DNA from: Lachnospiraceae bacterium | Lineage (GTDB): Bacteria > Bacillota > Clostridia > Lachnospirales > Lachnospiraceae | Assembly: GCA_022510615.1 (NCBI GenBank) | Contig: JAFLTC010000022.1 | Span: 1-32,554, forward strand | Reading direction: 5' to 3' | Length of the DNA: 32,554 nucleotides | Part shown: piece after piece, positions 32,247-32,554 of the stretch | Layout: each line of letters starts with the position of its first letter | Position numbering within the stretch: position 1 is the first letter of the stretch | The notes under the pieces: generated by a model | Told to the model about the DNA's origin: nothing | The model's database searches: none | What the model saw: only the letters and a program-made list of their open reading frames with translations | Made by a program: the position numbers and the translations under genes

Positions 32247-32362
32247 TGGTATAGTAATACACGTAAACCCCAATACATTATATAGTTTTTGCTACACCCC
32301 ATAAGTAACAAAAATACCTTCTCCCAAAAGGACAGCGTCGTGAAGCTGTCCTTTTGACTTTT
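32247..32362 (+). ncRNA. Candidate small RNA between ftsH and the next gene
   Basis: An extended -10 element TGG-TATAGT (32247-32255) with no good -35 would start a transcript near 32262. It would end at the strong terminator at 32326-32362, giving about 100 nt without a good reading frame. The body holds three C-runs outside the terminator stem: CCCC at 32268-32271, CCCC at 32297-32300 and CCC at 32323-32325. Gram-positive small RNAs often use such C-rich loops to pair with ribosome binding sites. It may instead be only the 3' end of the ftsH message. Apart from this candidate, the 295-nt gap holds only AT-rich sequence. Confidence 0.4.
32326..32362 (+). terminator. Intrinsic terminator after the ftsH region
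   Basis: A perfect 11-bp stem, AAAAGGACAGC (32326-32336) with GCTGTCCTTTT (32345-32355), loop GTCGTGAA, followed by GACTTTTC. It lies 180 nt after the ftsH stop codon. Confidence 0.9.
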
Positions 32363-32402
32363 CTAAGGTTGATTTTCTAAGAAATAAAAATACAAAAAGA
32401 AG

Positions 32403-32426
32403 AAAGACACAAGGAGTCTTTATACT
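32403..32426 (+). promoter_or_regulatory. Inverted repeat and -10-like element before the last gene
   Basis: AAAGAC (32403-32408) and GTCTTT (32416-32421) form an inverted repeat that overlaps a -10-like TATACT (32421-32426). I see no matching -35. TATACT lies only about 15 nt before the start codon, so its use as the promoter is doubtful. Confidence 0.3.
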
Positions 32427-32440
32427 GACGGAGGTTATCC

Positions 32441-32554
32441 ATGATAGAAGGACAAATAAACAGAGAAGCCATATTTAGCGACCAGACGGCAAATTTTATG
32501 ATGCCGGTGCAACCGAAAAAATTTGAGGTGCTGACACTACGCTGCCGCGTGGCG
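32441..32554 (+). CDS. Probable GH13 alpha-amylase-family enzyme (3' truncated)
   Basis: Only the first 38 residues are in the window. They begin MIEGQINREAIFSDQTANFM and continue into a beta-rich stretch (EVLTLRCRVA). Neopullulanase-like GH13 enzymes commonly begin with an NREAI-x-S/H-type segment that leads into an N-terminal carbohydrate-binding beta-domain, so this would be a cytoplasmic enzyme acting on maltodextrin or related alpha-glucans. There is no signal peptide. GGAGG at 32430-32434 lies 6 nt before the ATG. The call rests on a short N-terminal resemblance recalled from memory. Confidence 0.5.
   Translation, partial: MIEGQINREAIFSDQTANFMMPVQPKKFEVLTLRCRVA

Overview
This is a chromosomal segment of a spore-forming, Gram-positive anaerobe, most likely a gut or rumen Lachnospiraceae (Clostridia). 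The main evidence is the conserved Firmicutes sporulation and housekeeping block (spoVT, hup, rqcP/yabO, yabP, yabQ, divIC, spoIIE, tilS, hpt, ftsH), a long Bacillus-type SRP RNA next to tadA, sigma-A promoters with 17-nt spacers, strong AGGAGG ribosome binding sites, and Spo0A boxes before spoIIE. A lipoprotein xylanase and a possible GH13 enzyme suit a plant-glycan and starch degrader. No prophage, insertion sequence, CRISPR array or tRNA gene was seen.

Layout. 1-2.55 kb: the tail of a membrane HD-GYP protein, then bioB-bioY behind a promoter whose -35 lies inside a BirA-type operator. 2.56-4.1 kb, minus strand: trpS followed by a NUDIX hydrolase. 4.2-7.2 kb: GH10 xylanase, a Lachnospiraceae-type hypothetical protein, tadA and the SRP RNA gene, whose consensus promoter covers the tadA stop codon. 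7.2-10.9 kb: two adjacent unusual genes, a 767-residue protein with a degenerate cNMP-binding fold and a TPR-like protein ending in what looks like a dead CbxX/CfxQ-type AAA+ domain. 10.9-14.2 kb: flavin reductase-like protein, murA and O-acetylhomoserine sulfhydrylase. 14.3-19.8 kb: a MoxR / DUF58 / transglutaminase operon continuing into an AbiEi-like regulator without its toxin and a DUF2752 membrane protein. 19.9-21.7 kb: a small alarmone synthetase and, on the minus strand, an AEC transporter. 21.7-23.2 kb: a 67-residue protein and a secreted Ig-like protein with a repeat linker. 23.3-32.1 kb: the sporulation, division and housekeeping block. 32.2-32.55 kb: an intergenic region with a candidate small RNA, then the start of a probable GH13 gene.

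How the genes work together. BioB and BioY point to a cell that imports biotin or dethiobiotin and finishes biotin itself under BirA control. The MoxR-DUF58-transglutaminase set is a common envelope-associated module of unknown exact role. The final block links control of entry into sporulation (Spo0A-driven spoIIE), spore-coat and cortex functions (YabP, YabQ, SpoVT), cell division (DivIC) and housekeeping (TilS, Hpt, FtsH). The least explained material is the cNMP-fold / pseudo-AAA gene pair, the orphan AbiEi gene, the SpoVT leader with two competing hairpins, and the C-rich candidate small RNA after ftsH.
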